This document shows positions 22,660 through 34,387 of a stretch of 64,000 nucleotides of DNA, piece by piece. Both the position numbers and the translations under genes were made by a program. The notes under the pieces were generated by a model. It was not told where the DNA came from, ran no database searches, and saw nothing but the letters and a program-made list of their open reading frames with translations. Every line of letters starts with the position of its first letter. Positions within the stretch are counted from its first letter, which is position 1. Source of the DNA: Aplectana chamaeleonis (Eukaryota; Nematoda; Chromadorea; Rhabditida; Cosmocercidae); the NCBI GenBank assembly GCA_029168955.1, contig JAPDOI010000965.1, positions 62,001 through 126,000 of the forward strand, given 5' to 3'.

Positions 22660-23008
22660 CCAGCAAGGAGCTTGTCTTCGTGCAACGTCCAGCGCGTTAT
22701 GAGTGTTCACAGCGAAGAGGCGCGACCAGGGCTGGGCACGCGTCCCGGTTAACCTAAAGGGGGTGCATATTGGACTTTGCAGAGGGGGCATAGGGGGGTT
22801 CCTAAACCGGACACCAAAAAAAACGAAGTGCATTTTCTGTCGAATTTCAGGAGACGAATAACACACGATTTTCTTCTGGTTTGTCATATCTTTTTCTCCG
22901 CTTTTTAAGGTAAACACTTACAGAATTCAAATTATTGATAGATATGCAGTTTTTGTTCGCAATAATTCATAGTTGCTGTCGAAGCTTCTCATCAACAACT
23001 CTATGAAA
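22660..23008. other. Unassigned stretch
   Basis: Contains a CG-rich core (ACCGGGACGCGTGCCCAG on the minus strand) also present at about 28700-28735. Otherwise nothing was recognised. Confidence 0.35.
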
Positions 23009-23020
23009 TAAAGATCATAT
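23009..23020. repeat. Left 12-bp target duplication, locus 2
   Basis: TAAAGATCATAT, identical to 25285-25296. Confidence 0.9.
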
Positions 23021-23115
23021 ATCTCCATGTGCGACTCTCCATAAACCTCGGCATGATAATACTATAGATGTTTGATGATGTTGAACTTGACACGAGGCTG
23101 ATGCCAGTTCATTAT

Positions 23116-23151
23116 GGCTAACGTTTCGGAGTAACCTTTTTCTTCAAAGCC
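23116..23151 (-). ncRNA. Hammerhead-ribozyme motif, locus 2 minus copy
   Basis: On the minus strand: stem I GGCT/AGCC, core TTGAAGA (one change from CUGANGA), then GAAAC. It has the same position relative to the coding end as the plus-copy motif. Stem II is weakened. Confidence 0.65.
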
Positions 23152-23424
23152 TGAAAAGATCAGATAGGAAATGTGCTTAACCGCCCAAACTTCTCCTCAT
23201 CCCCACTTAAAATCTGAAACCTATTTTCCGTCAAGTAGGTTAGAGAGAAAACCAGAGAAAAGTACCGCACCTAGCCAAGAACTCGCTATCGATCAGAGCA
23301 GCATGAAGCGTCGATGAAGGAAACGCTGTAGACCACCATTTGAGATGTTAGAAGGCGAGTCTTGCGGCATGGCCTGAGCTCCCGGGTCATATACAGACCT
23401 TCTCCCTTCCGGTTAATTTGCGGG

Positions 23425-24418
23425 TCATAAGCCTGTATGAAAAATGCCTCTAGGGTTTCGCGCTGCGGTGTCAGTTTCTCGGGCTATTATCTCGACTTTG
23501 ATGTCAAAGTTGTCACCATTATGGGTAGTGACCCGATGCGCCCCAAGCACTGTGGCTTCCCGCTTCCTCTCCTTACCGTCCAAGTGTTCTTTGATTCTGA
23601 CATGCAGTGGCCGCGATGTTTCCCCGATGTATTTTTGGCCGCACAGCTGACATGAGATCAAATAGACCACACCGCAAGCAGTGCAGTCTCCATCTCTGCC
23701 AGTCGGGCAAATCACACAGGCGAGTGTAGTACAAACGCGATCATAGAGGCGATTCCGGACCGGACGAGTTTTGAGGTTGTTTGGAGGAATGTCAACCAAG
23801 ATCACTGAGTTATCCAGCCCCGTTCTCTTCAGGCATTTTCTGATCGAAGCGCTGAACTCGTCAGAAATTAAACGGTATTTTGAAGGGAATTTCTCCTTCT
23901 ATTGGGCTCCTCTGGTTTTCAGTGAGGTTTCTGCGCCCGCGCGAACCAAATTCTCTGGAATATCCATTCAGATCGGCTATTTCACGTGCCTTTTGAATGG
24001 ATTCCATCCTCTCCTCTTCTCCGGCACAAACACTGCTGGCTGTTCGGAACATATAACTTATTACAGCTCTTTTTGTCAGGGATGGATGTGCTGACCGGAA
24101 GTGAACAAGAGTATCCTTATTGTTTGGTTTCCGGTACCACTTTGTAGCTTGTCCTCCATCGCGCAAGTGGACCTGGACATCAAGAAAAGGTAGCCAGTTT
24201 GCAACAGGCTTTTCCCTGGTAAGCTTTATGTTTTCGGATTATGAGTTTAGAAGGTCAAAGCACTGATCCATCTCTTCCTGTGTGGGGCAGACGATGAAAC
24301 AATCATCGATATACCTCCAGTAGAGGACAGGGAGGCGGGCCAGTACCGGAATTCCGATTTTTCCCATAAAGGCGATCGCGAGAGTGGGTGCTAGACGATG
24401 TCCCATAGCCAGCCCCCC
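23425..24418 (-). pseudogene. Penelope-like RT and GIY-YIG endonuclease (minus copy)
   Basis: In order on the minus strand: GLAMGHRLAPTLAIAFMGKI (RT motif B), RYIDDCFIVC (catalytic YIDD), the DGGQATKWYRKPNNK thumb region, IPPNNLKTRPVRNRLYDRV, a Cys cluster (CVICPTGRDGDCTACG), and the GIY-YIG nuclease (GVVYLISCQLCGQKYIGET). Frameshifts separate 24167, 23861 and 23805, and the C-terminal tail is disrupted at 23425. The 5' half of the RT is missing. Penelope-like elements combine a telomerase-like RT with a GIY-YIG nuclease. Confidence 0.85.
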
Positions 24419-25200
24419 TCGATGATTGTTTCATCGTCTGCCCCACACAAGAAGAGATTGATCAGTGCTTTGACCTTCTGAACTCCCAATCAGAAAACAT
24501 AAAGTTTACCAGGGAAAAGTCTGTTGCAAACTGGCTACCTTTTCTTAATGTCCAGGTCCACTTGCGCGATGGAGGACAAGCTTCAAAGTGGTACCGGAAA
24601 CCAAACAATAAGAATATTCTTGTTCACTTCCGGTCAGCACATCCATCCCTGACAAAAAGAGCTGTATTAAGTTATATGTTTCGAACAGCCAGCAGTGTTT
24701 GTACCGGAGAAGAGGAGAGGATGAAATCCATTCAAAAGGCACGTGAAATAGCCGATCTGAATGGATATTCCAGAGAATTTGGTTCGCGCAGGCGCAGAAA
24801 CCTTACTGAAAACCAGAGGAGCCCAATAGAAGGAAAAATTCCCTTCAAAATACCGTTCATTTCTGACGAGTTCAGCGCTTCGATCAGAAAATGCCTGAAG
24901 AGAACGGGGCTGGATAACTCTGTGATCTTGGTTGACATTCCTCCAAACAACCTCAAAACTCGTCTGGTCCGGAATCGCCTCTATGATCGCGTTTGTACTA
25001 CACTCGCCTGTGGGATTTGCCCGACTGGCAGATCTGGAGACTGCACTGCTTGCGGTGTGGTCTAATTGATCTCATGTCAGCTGTGCGGTCAAAAATACAT
25101 CGGGGAAACATCGCGGCCACTGCATGTCAGGATCAAAGAACACTTGGACGGTAAGGAGAGGAAGCGGAAAGCCACAGTGCTTGGGGCGCATCGGGTCACA
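24419..25200 (+). pseudogene. Penelope-like RT and GIY-YIG endonuclease (plus copy)
   Basis: Starts at IDDC of the RT motif C and runs through WYRKPNNKNILVHFRSAHP, the IPPNNLKTRLVRNRLYDRV block and the GIY-YIG domain. It has a TAA stop at 25063 between V and LISCQLCG. After HRVT at 25200 it jumps directly to the 3' untranslated region, so about 350 bp present in the minus copy (the nuclease tail) are deleted. Confidence 0.85.
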
Positions 25201-25236
25201 GGCTCTGAAGAAGGAGGTTACTCCGAAACGTTAGCC
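25201..25236 (+). ncRNA. Hammerhead-ribozyme motif, locus 2 plus copy (intact core)
   Basis: Stem I GGCT/AGCC, core CTGAAGA, stem II GGAG-GTTA-CTCC, then GAAAC-GTT. All core positions of CUGANGA and GAAA are present. Stem III is minimal (ACGT), as described for Penelope ribozymes thought to work as dimers. Confidence 0.8.
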
Positions 25237-25284
25237 GTAAAGAACTGTATCAGCCTCGTGTCGAGTTCAACATCATCAGACATC

Positions 25285-25296
25285 TAAAGATCATAT
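25285..25296. repeat. Right 12-bp target duplication, locus 2
   Basis: TAAAGATCATAT, identical to 23009-23020. Confidence 0.9.
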
Positions 25297-25472
25297 ATAA
25301 TGTGTTTGATTGTTTTGATGAAGGAATAAATACTACTCTGTTATCTTGCAGCAAGTAAAGATTGATGTGGTGTCATGTTTCTTTGGTGCAACATTCAGTG
25401 ATTACGCGGGTGTTTACCGATTCGAGGCGAAGATACAAAGACAGCGCTCAGAAGCGCTATAGTTCGCATTAA

Positions 25473-25952
25473 AGGCACTGTTCGCGATAAGAATCGCTTT
25501 TCTGTTTTTTTCTGCCTTTCTTGAAACCGGTTCCATTCTGATTCCGATGATGCTTCTGGAATCGTAAAAGACATTCTGGGAACGGGAGTTATGGTCCCTC
25601 AAAAATTGAGCTAGGGAAAATGGTGGACGACTTGTCCGAGGCTTGTAACTTCCGTCATTTACAGCCAATGTATGCGAGCTGACCTGAGTAAAGAGAGAAG
25701 TTGAGAATGAAGGGAAGAACGGGGCTTTTGATCGCAAACCATCGCTCAACTCACGATTTCGAGTGTTCACGTCGAGGGGCGGAAAGGGGCGGGACTTGCC
25801 CACAGCGGCGGGGTGTGCCCACTTTTCTAAGCCATTTTGCGGCTCCTGGGTAGCTTCTCTTCCCGTTTTTTCGACGCTGTTCAACTTCTGAGAGCCACGA
25901 AAAGCGTTTGTGATGGAAAATTCGAGGATGAAATTTATCGCGATTAGTGCCT
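25473..25952. mobile_element. Family A TTAA MITE, copy 3 (480 bp)
   Basis: TTAA at 25469-25472; the right flank TTGA (25953-25956) is one base off. Ends AGGCACTGTTCGCGATAAG and the inverse. The interior is collinear with copy 1 on the left and with the interrupted copy at 45603 on the right (AAGCGTTTGTGATGG). Confidence 0.85.
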
Positions 25953-25956
25953 TTGA

Positions 25957-26571
25957 GAAAAGGACTAGCGAACTGCTGTATTATGGTAGATTGAAAATAC
26001 AGATATTTCAGCCAGTATAAAAACTAGCCAACGGATTTTCGTCTATGAGAATGACTTATGAAGAGAGCCGACTGTAAAAATTGATGACCAGTGAAAGTTG
26101 ATGACCAGTAAAAATTGACCAGTGAAAGAAGCAAATAGTCGTATCTTTCTACTTGAGAAGTACTCTCAACATAAAACCCCGAATTTTATCCTGCTTGAAT
26201 GCCGCAATCCGTTAGAGACTGGGCTTGCCGTGGGATATGGTGTCTGTCCGCAGCTACACAGCCCACACTGTAGTGGACGCGCGCACAATATTAATTAAAA
26301 ATGTGTTTTATTACAGAACGGGGAGGAGAAAAGAATTGAAACTGGCGTAAATGGAAGAAGGCAGAAATAGGATGCTTTCAATGTATCCACTATAGAAATT
26401 TAATGTAAATAAACTAAATTGGAGCAGGGTGAATTTTTCGGACTTGATAAGGTTCATTCAAATGAACCTTGTTATTAGAAACAGCATTAACCATGAGAAC
26501 TAAGAGCATTGTTAGAAAGAGGAGAACCTAGCAAACACTTTAGTAACAAAAGGTTTGATATTCAATGTGAT
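25957..26571. other. Unassigned stretch
   Basis: A short direct repeat of GATGACCAGTGAAAGTTG-like phrases is present at 26080-26125. Otherwise A+T-rich without recognised features. Confidence 0.35.
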
Positions 26572-26575
26572 TTAA

Positions 26576-27059
26576 AGGCAATGTTCACGATGATTCTCGT
26601 TTCCAAGTTTTCCACTCAAAACAATGCGTTGGCAACCAAGTGTTACCAAAATCACGAAGAAACGGCGAGAAACGCACTAAAACGTCGTATTTCAGTGACA
26701 CTATTCTATGGCCTGGACTAGTTGTTTGGTTGGATGAACATGTTCACTGTGGTTGTCACCGGTAAAAAATGGGACTAATCGAAAATGGAAGAATATTTTG
26801 GGCAAAACAGTATTAGTTAGGGCCCGAAGGAAAGAACAGAGCAACACAGAATGGATAATTGCAAAAGGCGGGTCCACAAAAGATCTCATTGTCACAACGA
26901 ACAGTTTCACTGATACTTAAGAGGCGGGCTGATACTTGAGAATTTCGTGCCCTTCTGGTACGTTTTTCTCGGTTTCTTCGTCATTTCAGTTCTACTCGGT
27001 GGCCAAACAATCGATTTAGCGATTAATCTCAAAATCGAAGATTTTCTTTAACACTGCTT
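26576..27059. mobile_element. TTAA element K, copy 1 (484 bp)
   Basis: TTAA at 26572-26575 on the left; the right flank has decayed to TTAG. Ends AGGCAATGTTCACGATGATT and TTAACACTGCTT. More than 90% alike to the intact copy at 59890-60373 over its full length. No transposase. Confidence 0.8.
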
Positions 27060-27061
27060 TT

Positions 27062-27140
27062 AGGACCTTAAAACTCGTACCGGTTTTGTCCCGGTTTGCC
27101 CGGTTTTCGGGGTAAAACAGGGACGAGATTCAAGGTCCTT
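27062..27140. repeat. 79-bp hairpin between two TTAA elements
   Basis: AGGACCTT..AACTCGT on the left pairs with ACGAG..AAGGTCCT on the right, and CCGGTTTTGTCCC with GGGGTAAAACAGGG inside. It fills exactly the gap between elements K and L. Confidence 0.75.
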
Positions 27141-27142
27141 AA

Positions 27143-27634
27143 AGGTAGCAGACATGCTCGAAAAAGTTGTTGAGATAACTACGTTTCTGAAGTCGCATGG
27201 CTCCTAGTAGACTGCTCACGCCGTTGGAATCGTCAAAAACGAGTCAAAACTACTAAATTTCAGCAATGCAAATAGAAAAATTTCTGCAACCCGCCCCTGA
27301 GCTTCTGCAACCCCGCCCCAAAATTCAAACTCGTCCAGATTGATAGTACTAATACGGTCCCTTTGGCTGGTTTTTGATGCTTCCAACGAGGTTAACGTTC
27401 TAGTACAGGCTGTAAGAGTATATCGGCTTCTCTCACTCAACCGTTTTGTTGCTAATATTCGCTGTTTCAACCGCGCGCCGTAAAACTCGTCCTCTTTCAC
27501 CTGATCACAAAATAACAGTTATTCCTCTATTTGCACAGTTTTCGTTCGTTTTTTCGTCAGTTCCCAATACAACCAGCTCTAAACCTTTGATTCATGTCAT
27601 AAAACCGATACCATTTTTGAGCGTGTCTGCTGCC
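27143..27634. mobile_element. TTAA element L (492 bp), relative of B
   Basis: TTAA at 27139-27142 and 27635-27638; ends AGGTAGCAGACATGCTCGA and TTGAGCGTGTCTGCTGCCC. The phrase GTTGAGATAACTACG follows the left end as in element B. Confidence 0.8.
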
Positions 27635-27638
27635 CTTA

Positions 27639-28228
27639 AATCACATTAAAAATCGATCCTATTGAATCTAGGTAAGTTGTTTGCTAGGTTCTCCCCTTTC
27701 CCACAATATCCTTTGCTCGCATGTTTAATGCTGTTTTTGATCAACTTGGTTCGCTTGAATCAACCTTGTCACGGCTAAATATTTACACCCGCTCTAACCT
27801 TGTTTATTTACACTAAATTTCCAAAATGGGTACATACAGAATAGACAATTTTTATAGTCTTCCATTTCCTTCAGTTTCATGCGTACAAACACCATATCGC
27901 ACGGCAAGCCGAGTCTCTAAGAGATTGCGGCATTTTAGGTGGGTAAAAATCGGTTTTTTCACTCCCCACGCATCCCATCAATCCTGACATGGTTCCACAA
28001 CACAATATAATTCTGATTTCTTCATCAGAACGATCAAACATGGATTAATCCTTCATACATAGGTTCTCGAAAACATTCGAAAGAAAGCATTAATTACTGC
28101 ACAAAAAGTAGTTCTGTTGTTGTTTGTAATGACTGAATTGTAGTGAAATAAAAATTGTTTTATCTGTTGTCATAACCAACCGTCTTACTAAAAACTTTAC
28201 TCAAAAGATCGTTCAAAAGTTTCAAAAT
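27639..28228. other. Stretch with nothing recognised
   Basis: A+T-rich. No supported gene or repeat. Confidence 0.4.
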
Positions 28229-28230
28229 TA

Positions 28231-28509
28231 CTGTGCTTCACTGGGCCAAATTCCGGTCCTCAACTGCGTCTCGGCACGCTTTGCGGCCGGACGCTCCCGA
28301 GTAGGAAGAGTTTGCAGCGCCGCAGCCGCCGATCTGTTGACTCTAGGTGGGTTTTGGAAACTGGAAACTAAGCAAAATTGGAGGAAACCGTTTAAATGCT
28401 CCCCATCGAGTCGACTTTGGAGCTGGAAGCTCGACCGACTCGAGCGCGTGCGGCCGCAAAGCGTGTAGAGACGCCATTGCGGACCGGAATTTGGCCCAGA
28501 GAAGCACAG
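28231..28509. mobile_element. TA-flanked foldback element O, copy 1 (279 bp)
   Basis: TA at 28229-28230 and 28510-28511. Inverted ends of about 95 bp start CTGTGCTTCACTGGGCCAAA and include TTGCGGCCG. The second copy at 58078-58356 has exactly the same length. GC-rich arms, no coding capacity. Confidence 0.85.
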
Positions 28510-28511
28510 TA

Positions 28512-29540
28512 CACTACCTTTTTTGTTGACATTTTCGGGATTTCCCCTATTCAGTGCTTTTTTTATATTCCTGTTTATCGGAGTCAGGAAGTCAAGATGA
28601 TGGCTGTTGTGCTCGACTTCTCGGAAAACAGCCAATTTCGATTTCCCATAAGGGGGTACCTGAAAATCACCGAGCTAAGAGGGTGCATATTCAAAATCGC
28701 CATGCCGGGACGTGTGCCCAGCCCTGGGCGCGACAGATTCGACAGTCTGCCTTCGTGCGATGTCAAACGCGACGCCTTTCAATACAATGCAAGCGATTAC
28801 GCGACGCAACGTCACTTGATCGATATGTTGGCCGATTATAACGTCGCGTAGCGAATGAATTGCGAACGCCTCCATAGCGAAAGGGTCGCATTGCGGTACC
28901 AGCTAGAGCGGGGGGCTTGCCGCGATAATAACGCAAGTGCAAAGGCGACGTTCAGAATTCACTCGCAACGCGACGTTATAATCAGCCTACGTATCAATCA
29001 AGCATAGTCGCCTCGCGCTGTCGCTGGGTGATCACAGTGAACAGGCGCGATATATTCGAAATAACGCGCAATTCCCCTTCGTTGCCTGTTTAGGAGAAAT
29101 TGAGTACGGACGCAATTGCGTCGCACTGACATGTGTGATCGCGTCGTCCCGCGAAAACTGAACGCCGTCTAAGGCTCAGTGAACGCTTAACGCGACGAGC
29201 GAAATACCATACTGCTCACCATGGAAATCCACCCAGAGCCAATATGGCTTATACTCACACCGTCCACAACACGCGTCCAGTGCAGACTTTTGCGTGACTA
29301 CATGCATATACTTCAGCCATTTCCCTACCCGATCAGGGCACTACAGGAGGCCTGGAGAAGGCGAACTCCCGGAACGTGATTTGGTTAAAAATTTAGCGAT
29401 TTCTCAGACTCCCCCCCCTCCAGTCGGAGCGTGACGTGGTCTGTATTTTTTGTAAAATTGTAAGAGGACCACTCCATGTGAATAAGAAGGTTTAATCGAA
29501 GCCTTGCTGCCGAGATGTCCTACGTTCGTGCCGTGGCAGT
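28512..29540. other. Unassigned stretch, partly CpG-rich
   Basis: 28640-28760 shares CCGGGACGTGTGCCCAGCCC with the minus strand near 22735. 28790-29200 contains scattered ACGCGACG/CGTCGCGT motifs in both orientations. An open frame at 28514-28851 has no splice or family support. 29400-29540 may be the 5' leader of the following retroelement. Confidence 0.3.
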
Positions 29541-30540
29541 GTGGAGGAAAGGAGACCATCTCCGTGCAAACCGACGTCAACTCCTCAGCGTGGAGGGGTT
29601 TTGTCATGGGAGAGATGCTGGCTGGCTGCAGCTTTTCTAAGAATTCTACTACAAAGGGCCGGCATCGAGGAGAATTCAGGACCCGCTCAAGAGTACCTAT
29701 GCACCACATGCAGCAAGAAGGTCACCTTGAATGGGATAAGTGTCCAATGTTTTGGATGCCAGAGGTCGGTGCACCTCTCCAATTCGGGTCTCAGTTCTGT
29801 GAGGCATCACGATCCTTCCTTCCGTTGTGTTCTGTGCTCTGCCCCCAGTAACTCTAATTCCTCATTTACCGACCGCCCCCTATCTAATTTTCATATTAAC
29901 CTCAATGGCCTTCGTGCCAAGTTGTCTGAACTCTATTTTTTCTCGTACTCATCATCCTGATGTCATAATGGTTCAGGAAACCAAGCTTTCTCCTTCTACT
30001 ACCGCTCGTCACCCTAACATTCCTGGCTACACTGCTTATCATGCTCCAAGGTCATCTCTCGGCGGAAAAGTTTCCACTTTCGTATTGTCAAATCTACCCT
30101 CTCATATCATACCAAACACACCAAAGGACGGCACTCTTGAGTACCTACCTATCCATCTCCCTCTTAAAATACCTATATCTCTTTTCAATATCTATATCCC
30201 TCCTACCACCTCCTGTCCCCAATCTCACGACCCTACTCCCTCACTCAAGCAGCTGTACGACTGCTCCCTTTGACCCTCTGTAGTCTTCGCAGGCGATTTC
30301 AATGCTCCTACGCTCTGCTCGTCGCTTGACACTGACGCTAGAGGAGAAGGCGTCGAAGAATGGGCGGAGAAGTGCAATCTGGTCATCCTCAACGATGATC
30401 AGCCCACTCGTCTTCCGGCCAACGGCTGATCCTCCATTCCAGACATCTCTCTTGTATCTTTTCATCTCTCCAGCGCCTGCTCTTGGTCGACCGCTACAAC
30501 TCTGTCCAGTGATCATATCCCCGTCTTTGTCCATGTCGAT
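29541..30540 (+). pseudogene. Zinc finger and APE endonuclease part of the LINE ORF2
   Basis: The finger has YLCTTC, then VQCFGC, then H, then FRCVLC; the position after H that normally holds Cys is N. The endonuclease keeps its landmarks INLNGLRAKL, DVIMVQETKL (catalytic E), FAGDFNAP (D and N) and SSDHIPVFV (catalytic SDH). A frameshift near 29940 and TGA stops at 30271-30273 and near 30428 break it. This nuclease class nicks target DNA to prime reverse transcription. Confidence 0.8.
29661..29684 (+). other. 2A-like peptide remnant GIEENSGP
   Basis: The plus frame reads LLQRAGIEENSGP just before the Cys-rich finger. 2A ribosome-skipping peptides end in E-x-NPGP and occur at this position in several non-LTR elements. 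Here the first P is S, so skipping is probably lost. Confidence 0.55.
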
Positions 30541-30606
30541 CTCTCTAATTCTCTTGCTCCTTATTCAGCTCCTTATTCAGGTATCCGTCAAAGGTCTTAT
30601 CTAAAT

Positions 30607-32893
30607 CTTTGCCTTGCAGACTGGCGCTTGTTCAGGGAGGTGGCACTTTGCCATGTGGATGACTACCCATGGAATGGAAACGTGCACCAGAAAGAACGTC
30701 ACTTGACTGACGCCATTCGCAAGGCCATGAAAGCAGCCGTTCCGGAGGTCCGAGTTGGGACCTTCCTTCCCAATGTCACCAGGGAAATCTTGGAGAAGAT
30801 AAGGACAAGGGATGCAAAGAGAGTCGCAGATCACCTGGCTCCGACCGTTGCTGTGCTGGATAGCGAAACTAAGCGAGATCTGGACAAGCACAGGAAGGAA
30901 GATGAACTTCAAGAGTGATGGAGCGTCAACTTGAAAAGTTTTAAAGAAGATCTCGGGCAAGAGCACCTCCGCCAACTATTCCACGATCGAGTTCGAGAAT
31001 GGAGTTTTCAAATCGGGAAAGGAGGCTGCGACTGCTCTCCGAAAGAATTTTTTCATAACTGAGGCTAAGAGAGGGAAACGGAACCGAGTGACTGTAAGAG
31101 AGCTCTGTAAGTTACCACTAATGAATGAAGCAGAAGCTGCGACGCCCGCGCAGATTGAAAAGTGGTCAAAGCGATGAGCAACTCGAGGCTGTGGGGCCGG
31201 ATGGCATTAGTCCAGCGGTCTTGAAGAAACTGCCGCGTGAGATTATGCCAATCCTGGCTGACGTCATCAACACATCCTTTCGATCGTGCATCTTAAAACA
31301 ACACTGGAAAATGGCAAGCGTCATCCCGTTGCCCAAGCCAGGTAAATCGCCATCCACGGCTAAGGGATACAGGCCAATAAGTCTTTTATCACAAATCGCA
31401 AAAGCCGCTGAGAAACTGGTCGTCAAGGAGCTGGCCGAGCATAATAACATTCAGCAGCACCAGCATGGATTCCGCAAATTACACTCTACCACCACGGCGC
31501 TGCTGAAGATTGTGAGCTATGTTTTGGATGGCTTCAACGCCAGTAAGCCTCAACGCACAGTTGGAGTAGCCCTGGACCTCACGAAGGCGTTTGACACTGT
31601 CAACTTGGGCAAACTGTCTGAGAAGCTATTGAGGTCTACCATCCCGCCTTGGCAGAAGCGATGGATTACATCAAACGCCGCCGAGCAAAAGTGCTGTTTC
31701 AGGGGCATGTCTCTAACAGCATCCCGATCGCTGCCGGTGTCCCTCAAGAAGGAGTCATATCGCCTGCTCAGTTCAGTCTTTACCTGGAAGATTTGCCCGT
31801 CCCCCCAAGTGACATCAAAGTCGTTGCGTATGCGGATGACATCACCATCTTGTGCCGGGACAGAGACATTAATGTAGCTGCACGCAAGAGCAATAGCTAC
31901 CTCATCGTTCTGAAGAGCTTTCTCGATGATATGATGCTCACTGTCCCTGCCGCTAAATCATCTGTGTCTGTTTTCTTCACTGACCCTAAGGAACACTGCG
32001 CTCAAGCCATTGTGAATTGGGAATACGCTCATCGGCCTGCCGCACGTTTCCCTAGGCTGCTCGGCCCTAGTATTGGATCCTTCGTTGAAGTCCACAAAAA
32101 TACTGACCAGAAAAAGGCTACAGTTAAAGCAAAGCTCAACGTCCTACGAGCTCTGGGAGGAACGTCGTGGGAAACTAGCAAGGAAACAATTTTGACCACC
32201 TACAAGGCAATATTGCAGCCGGCGTTGGAGTACGCTGCACCGTTATGGCAGCACATAATATCGGATTCATCGTGGACAAAGATGCAGCGAGTCCAAAATG
32301 CTGCTCTTCGGATTGCCACAGGGTGTGCGGAAAACACCCCAGTGGAACATCTTCATGCTGAAGCCCGAATTCTGCCAGTTAAGGAGCACTGCCAACTCCA
32401 AGCGCAGCAACTGGTTATTAACATTGTCAAGCAGCCTGACCACCCATCAAGAAAGATCATGAATCCCGTGAGAGAGACATATCAGAAAGCCTTTTGCGGA
32501 TGCTCCCGAGAAAATTATTATACAAAGATGGACGGACTCCCAACTTGATCGTCTGCGTCTTTTACGTGCGAGCACACCAAGTTCGTCAGGGATCACTTGA
32601 GTAGGATGACCGTCAATCCCATATTGGGGGTCGTACCCGTAGTGAGCAACACCGAGATGGAACTCGGTAGGCGGGCTAGAAGTACCCTTGCCTCGTTACG
32701 CTGCGGTCATTCCCTTATGCTGGTGTCATACTTGCATAAGATCGATCGCAGTAAGCCTGACGAGTGCCCGGACTGTGGTAGCCGTGGCCACACAACTGAG
32801 CACCTATTTGATTGCCCGAAGAGGCCTACCACTCCGACAACAAAGGATTTGTGGACGAATCCGGTTTCAGTCGCCCGTTTCTTGAACCTTTGA
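30607..32893 (+). pseudogene. Reverse transcriptase and C-terminal part of the LINE ORF2
   Basis: RT motifs in order: GYRPISLLS, ALDLTKAFDTVN (motif A), AGVPQEGVISPAQFSLYL (motif B), VVAYADDITIL (motif C). A thumb region with ILQPALEYAAPLWQ and a final knuckle CPDCGSRGHTTEHLFDC follow. The frame changes near 30915, 31125 and 31655, and a TGA falls at 32546-32548. Motif B has EG where GS is usual. Confidence 0.85.
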
Positions 32894-33069
32894 CAAAAAG
32901 CCTTCCTGCGGCTGCAAAGAAGAAGAAGAATATCGAAGCCTTTGTAAAAAAGTATGCGATGAATTCCTTTGTCTTCCGGCGGAGCTCAGACCACCTTTGC
33001 CACAGCGGAGACCCCCTGTGGAGCTCCGCACTCCGCGCCGAACCCTGTACCCTCGCCATGCAAAGATGA

Positions 33070-33890
33070 GAGATCCTTCTTAGTCAATTTTGGAACGGGT
33101 TTTCGGAATTTCAACTCGAATTTTGCTGCGGACAGAATTTTTCTCAGAGTAAAAAACTATAGCCGGTCAAAATTCGTATTTCCTGTAAATGTATGGTTGT
33201 GGAAGCCTTTCAGAAAAATGTTTCAGATCTGACTCAGAATTTCACTGTAGGATCTTCCTGAGTGATCACGAATCTGATGTTCATTTGACTCTTTTCGAGA
33301 ACATTCAACGTATTTTGATGAAAGGTTCTCATTGGGGGGAAAAGTTGATTGCAAAACGCGATATTCGACGATTTGCAGAATGATTCCATAGGTGAGGCTC
33401 AACAGTTTACTATGGGGGTTCTCTGGAGTGTTGAACACGAATCTGCAACTCGTTTATCGATTTCTAGAGATTACGATAAGGTACGGCGGGTATACGGTAG
33501 TTTGATTGCAGTCTCAGATTTTGGCCAGAACATCGTTGTAGTGGGTATTTGATAAGATGAGCATGAATTTGAGGTCGATTTTCAAAAAAATAAGGTAGGT
33601 TACGCACAAAAAATGACAGTATGTCTACCAGAACCTACAGTAAACCGCAGGATGTTGACAAACAGACCCCAGATTTGAATACAGAATTCTAAATAACCTT
33701 CGCATAAAAGTTTTAAAACGAATAAAAACAAATTCTCGTGCACCATAAAAATTGGCTGATGGGTACCCTTACATTTTCGCGAAGCTTCAAAAACGCTTAT
33801 ACTTCGTTCAGAGGTGTCTGCAGCAAAACCCGATTTCAGATTCGGAGACATCGAGCCAGAATTGATCAGAAAACATTCGTCATCTTTCAA
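33070..33890. repeat. Possible diverged foldback element
   Basis: TTTTGCTGCGGACA with TCAATTTTGG on the left (33090-33135) corresponds to the complement at 33810-33870 with about 75% agreement. The interior includes an open plus frame (33349-33552) of uncertain meaning. Confidence 0.35.
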
Positions 33891-34387
33891 ATGGTGGGAA
33901 TGGCCACGGGAGGTTGCCTAGTCAGTATTCCTCTACCGCAGTACTACATGTCGGATCGAGAATTGAACGATTTCGGTTCCGGACTCCTGGGGCCGTATGC
34001 ATACCTTTACCCGAGCTTCCCCGCGTGGGGATGGGGACGATCCCGAGCCATCCCCGGCATGCACACCTCTCCCCGCAATCTTTCGGGCACGAGCTCCGCC
34101 TACATTTCGCGGTGGTGGCGTCCCTCAACAAATTTGCTCGGGACGACATGAATGGAGTGCGGGTTTCGAATGGGCCGCGTTATTTTCTGACTGTGAGCCA
34201 CAGGTTTGATAGAAATCGGAAGTTTTTGCTTATTAGCCTGTTTTTTCGGTGAGTGAAAACCGTCGGCAGCATCTCGGAGGAAGTGTCCCTACTGAGGCGC
34301 ATGCATTTGTTGTCAACTCATTCATTATACAGAAACCCACTACGGTATTCCAAAACATTGCAGAGCCAGCCGCTCTCAGATAATAAC

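Larger units (their letters stand above)
23021..25284. mobile_element. Penelope-like element, head-to-head dimer (locus 2)
   Basis: A minus-strand copy (23021-24418) is joined to a plus-strand copy (24419-25284). The whole 2264-bp unit is bounded by the identical 12-bp repeat TAAAGATCATAT at 23009-23020 and 25285-25296. The minus copy begins at the element's 3' terminus (GAGAGTCGCACATGGAGAT on its own strand) and extends 105 bp further 5' than the plus copy, forming the loop. The plus copy stops about 50 bp short of the 3' terminus. The arms are roughly 95% alike. Confidence 0.9.
29541..32893 (+). mobile_element. Non-LTR retrotransposon, Jockey/CR1-like, decayed
   Basis: Collinear on the plus strand: a 2A-like N-terminus and PHD-like finger (29541-29840), an APE-type endonuclease (29885-30540), a reverse transcriptase (31180-31950), the RT thumb and C-terminal domain to 32548, and a terminal CCHC-like knuckle (32760-32815). 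The order and length (about 1100 codons in total) fit an almost complete ORF2. At least four frameshifts and several stops make it non-functional. No target duplication or poly(A) tail was identified. Confidence 0.85.
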
